This document shows positions 63,749 through 64,000 of a stretch of 64,000 nt of DNA, in pieces. The first letter of the stretch is position 1; every line of letters begins with the position of its first letter. The position numbers and the translations under genes are program-made. Source of the DNA: Orenia metallireducens (GTDB lineage Bacteria; Bacillota; Halanaerobiia; Halobacteroidales; Halobacteroidaceae); assembly GCF_001693735.1 (NCBI RefSeq), contig NZ_LWDV01000009.1, positions 92,590 to 156,589 on the forward strand, given 5' to 3'. The notes below the pieces were generated by a model. It made no database searches, was not told the origin of the DNA, and saw only the letters and a list, made by a program, of their open reading frames with translations.

Positions 63749-64000
63749 ATAGCTGAATTTAGTTAAAATTGATTTAGAGAGTAATAAAAATTTAATATTA
63801 TTATCTGATTTTAGAAGAATAGAGTTCTTTTCTCTACGCTTAAGAACGCTTGCGATCTTTTTCATGTTTTGAACTGATGCTGTTAACAAACATTGTTCTT
63901 CAACATTTTTCTTTCCACGCATACGACAATAGCGAAGTCCATGCAGATTTTTTCCATCTGCAAAACTTCGCTCAACAGTTTCTTTTCTTTTTTTATAGAT

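Larger units (their letters stand above)
63668..64000 (-). mobile_element. IS1182-type transposase, C-terminal part (continues past window end)
   Basis: The - strand frame is open from the window edge: [52 protein letters not shown]. This is the end of the DDE catalytic domain of IS1182-family transposases, including the essential Glu in ETVERSFAD. The tail ([15 protein letters not shown]) runs through a terminator hairpin. The N-terminal part lies beyond base 64000. Confidence 0.85.

Overview
The window is AT-rich (low GC) DNA from a Gram-positive anaerobe of the Firmicutes type. The best guess is a halophilic fermenter of the Halanaerobiales/Halobacteroidaceae kind (Orenia-like); this is inferred from gene content and base composition, not from a marker search. 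Supporting signs are an AbrB/SpoVT-type regulator, an NfeD-FloA membrane pair, Pta-AckA acetate metabolism, a 2[4Fe-4S] ferredoxin, a Bacillus-type FapR fatty-acid regulon, strong AGGAGG ribosome-binding sites with many GTG/TTG starts, and a CRISPR repeat close to the Clostridioides difficile type I-B repeat.

Layout. 1-1.3 kb: the 3' end of an RHS toxin gene and a small downstream gene. 1.3-5 kb: a GGDEF/EAL signalling protein, a secreted lytic transglycosylase and an AbrB-like regulator. 5-6 kb: an AhpF remnant behind a perfect promoter with a Fur/PerR-like palindrome and a terminator. 6-9 kb: nfeD-floA and a small membrane protein. 9-16 kb: an Rrf2 regulator with twin palindromic operators and a nitroreductase, a lipoprotein with an internal duplication, an NDH-2/DoxX fusion, ApbE and a polyprenyl synthase. 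16-23 kb: alpha-glucoside use (a dead GH13, a LacI regulator with its operator, an intact GH31) plus a LysM-expansin protein. 23-30 kb: a MerR/GyrI regulator with a 19-bp-spacer promoter, ferredoxin, SDR, patatin, a SepM/YlbL protease, a DEDDh exonuclease and TmcAL. 30-43 kb: pta, ackA, yceD, rpmF, fapR, plsX, fabH, fabK, fabD, fabG, acpP, a second fabK-like gene, fabF and rnc. 43-47 kb: a repeat-rich secreted protein, a flavoprotein and two unknown proteins. 47-52.8 kb: a HutP-family gene followed by aroH, hisC, aroF, tyrA and aroA. 53-56 kb: decayed chemotaxis genes (CheA, MCP) around a 2H phosphoesterase. 56-60 kb: a glycosyltransferase, methionine aminopeptidase and an encapsulated-ferritin/encapsulin pair. 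60-64 kb: tRNA-Pro followed by a broken mobile region holding integrase pieces, an IS3 remnant, a leader plus two-repeat CRISPR, a HTH gene, a frameshifted tautomerase, a flavin-type PNPOx protein and an IS1182-type transposase end.

The most interesting candidate is the leader in front of the HutP-family gene. Two predicted stem-loops each present a cluster of UAG/GAG triplets in the loop, followed by an intrinsic terminator, then a gene for a HutP-type RNA-binding protein and an aromatic amino-acid operon. This looks like an autogenous RNA-binding antitermination or attenuation system for aromatic biosynthesis. Other notable items are a two-copy MITE-like family, Fur-type boxes placed inside micro-ORFs, two small promoter-operator-terminator units without a gene, and a minimal orphan CRISPR between two integrase fragments.

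All calls come from reading the sequence and translations; no database search was run.
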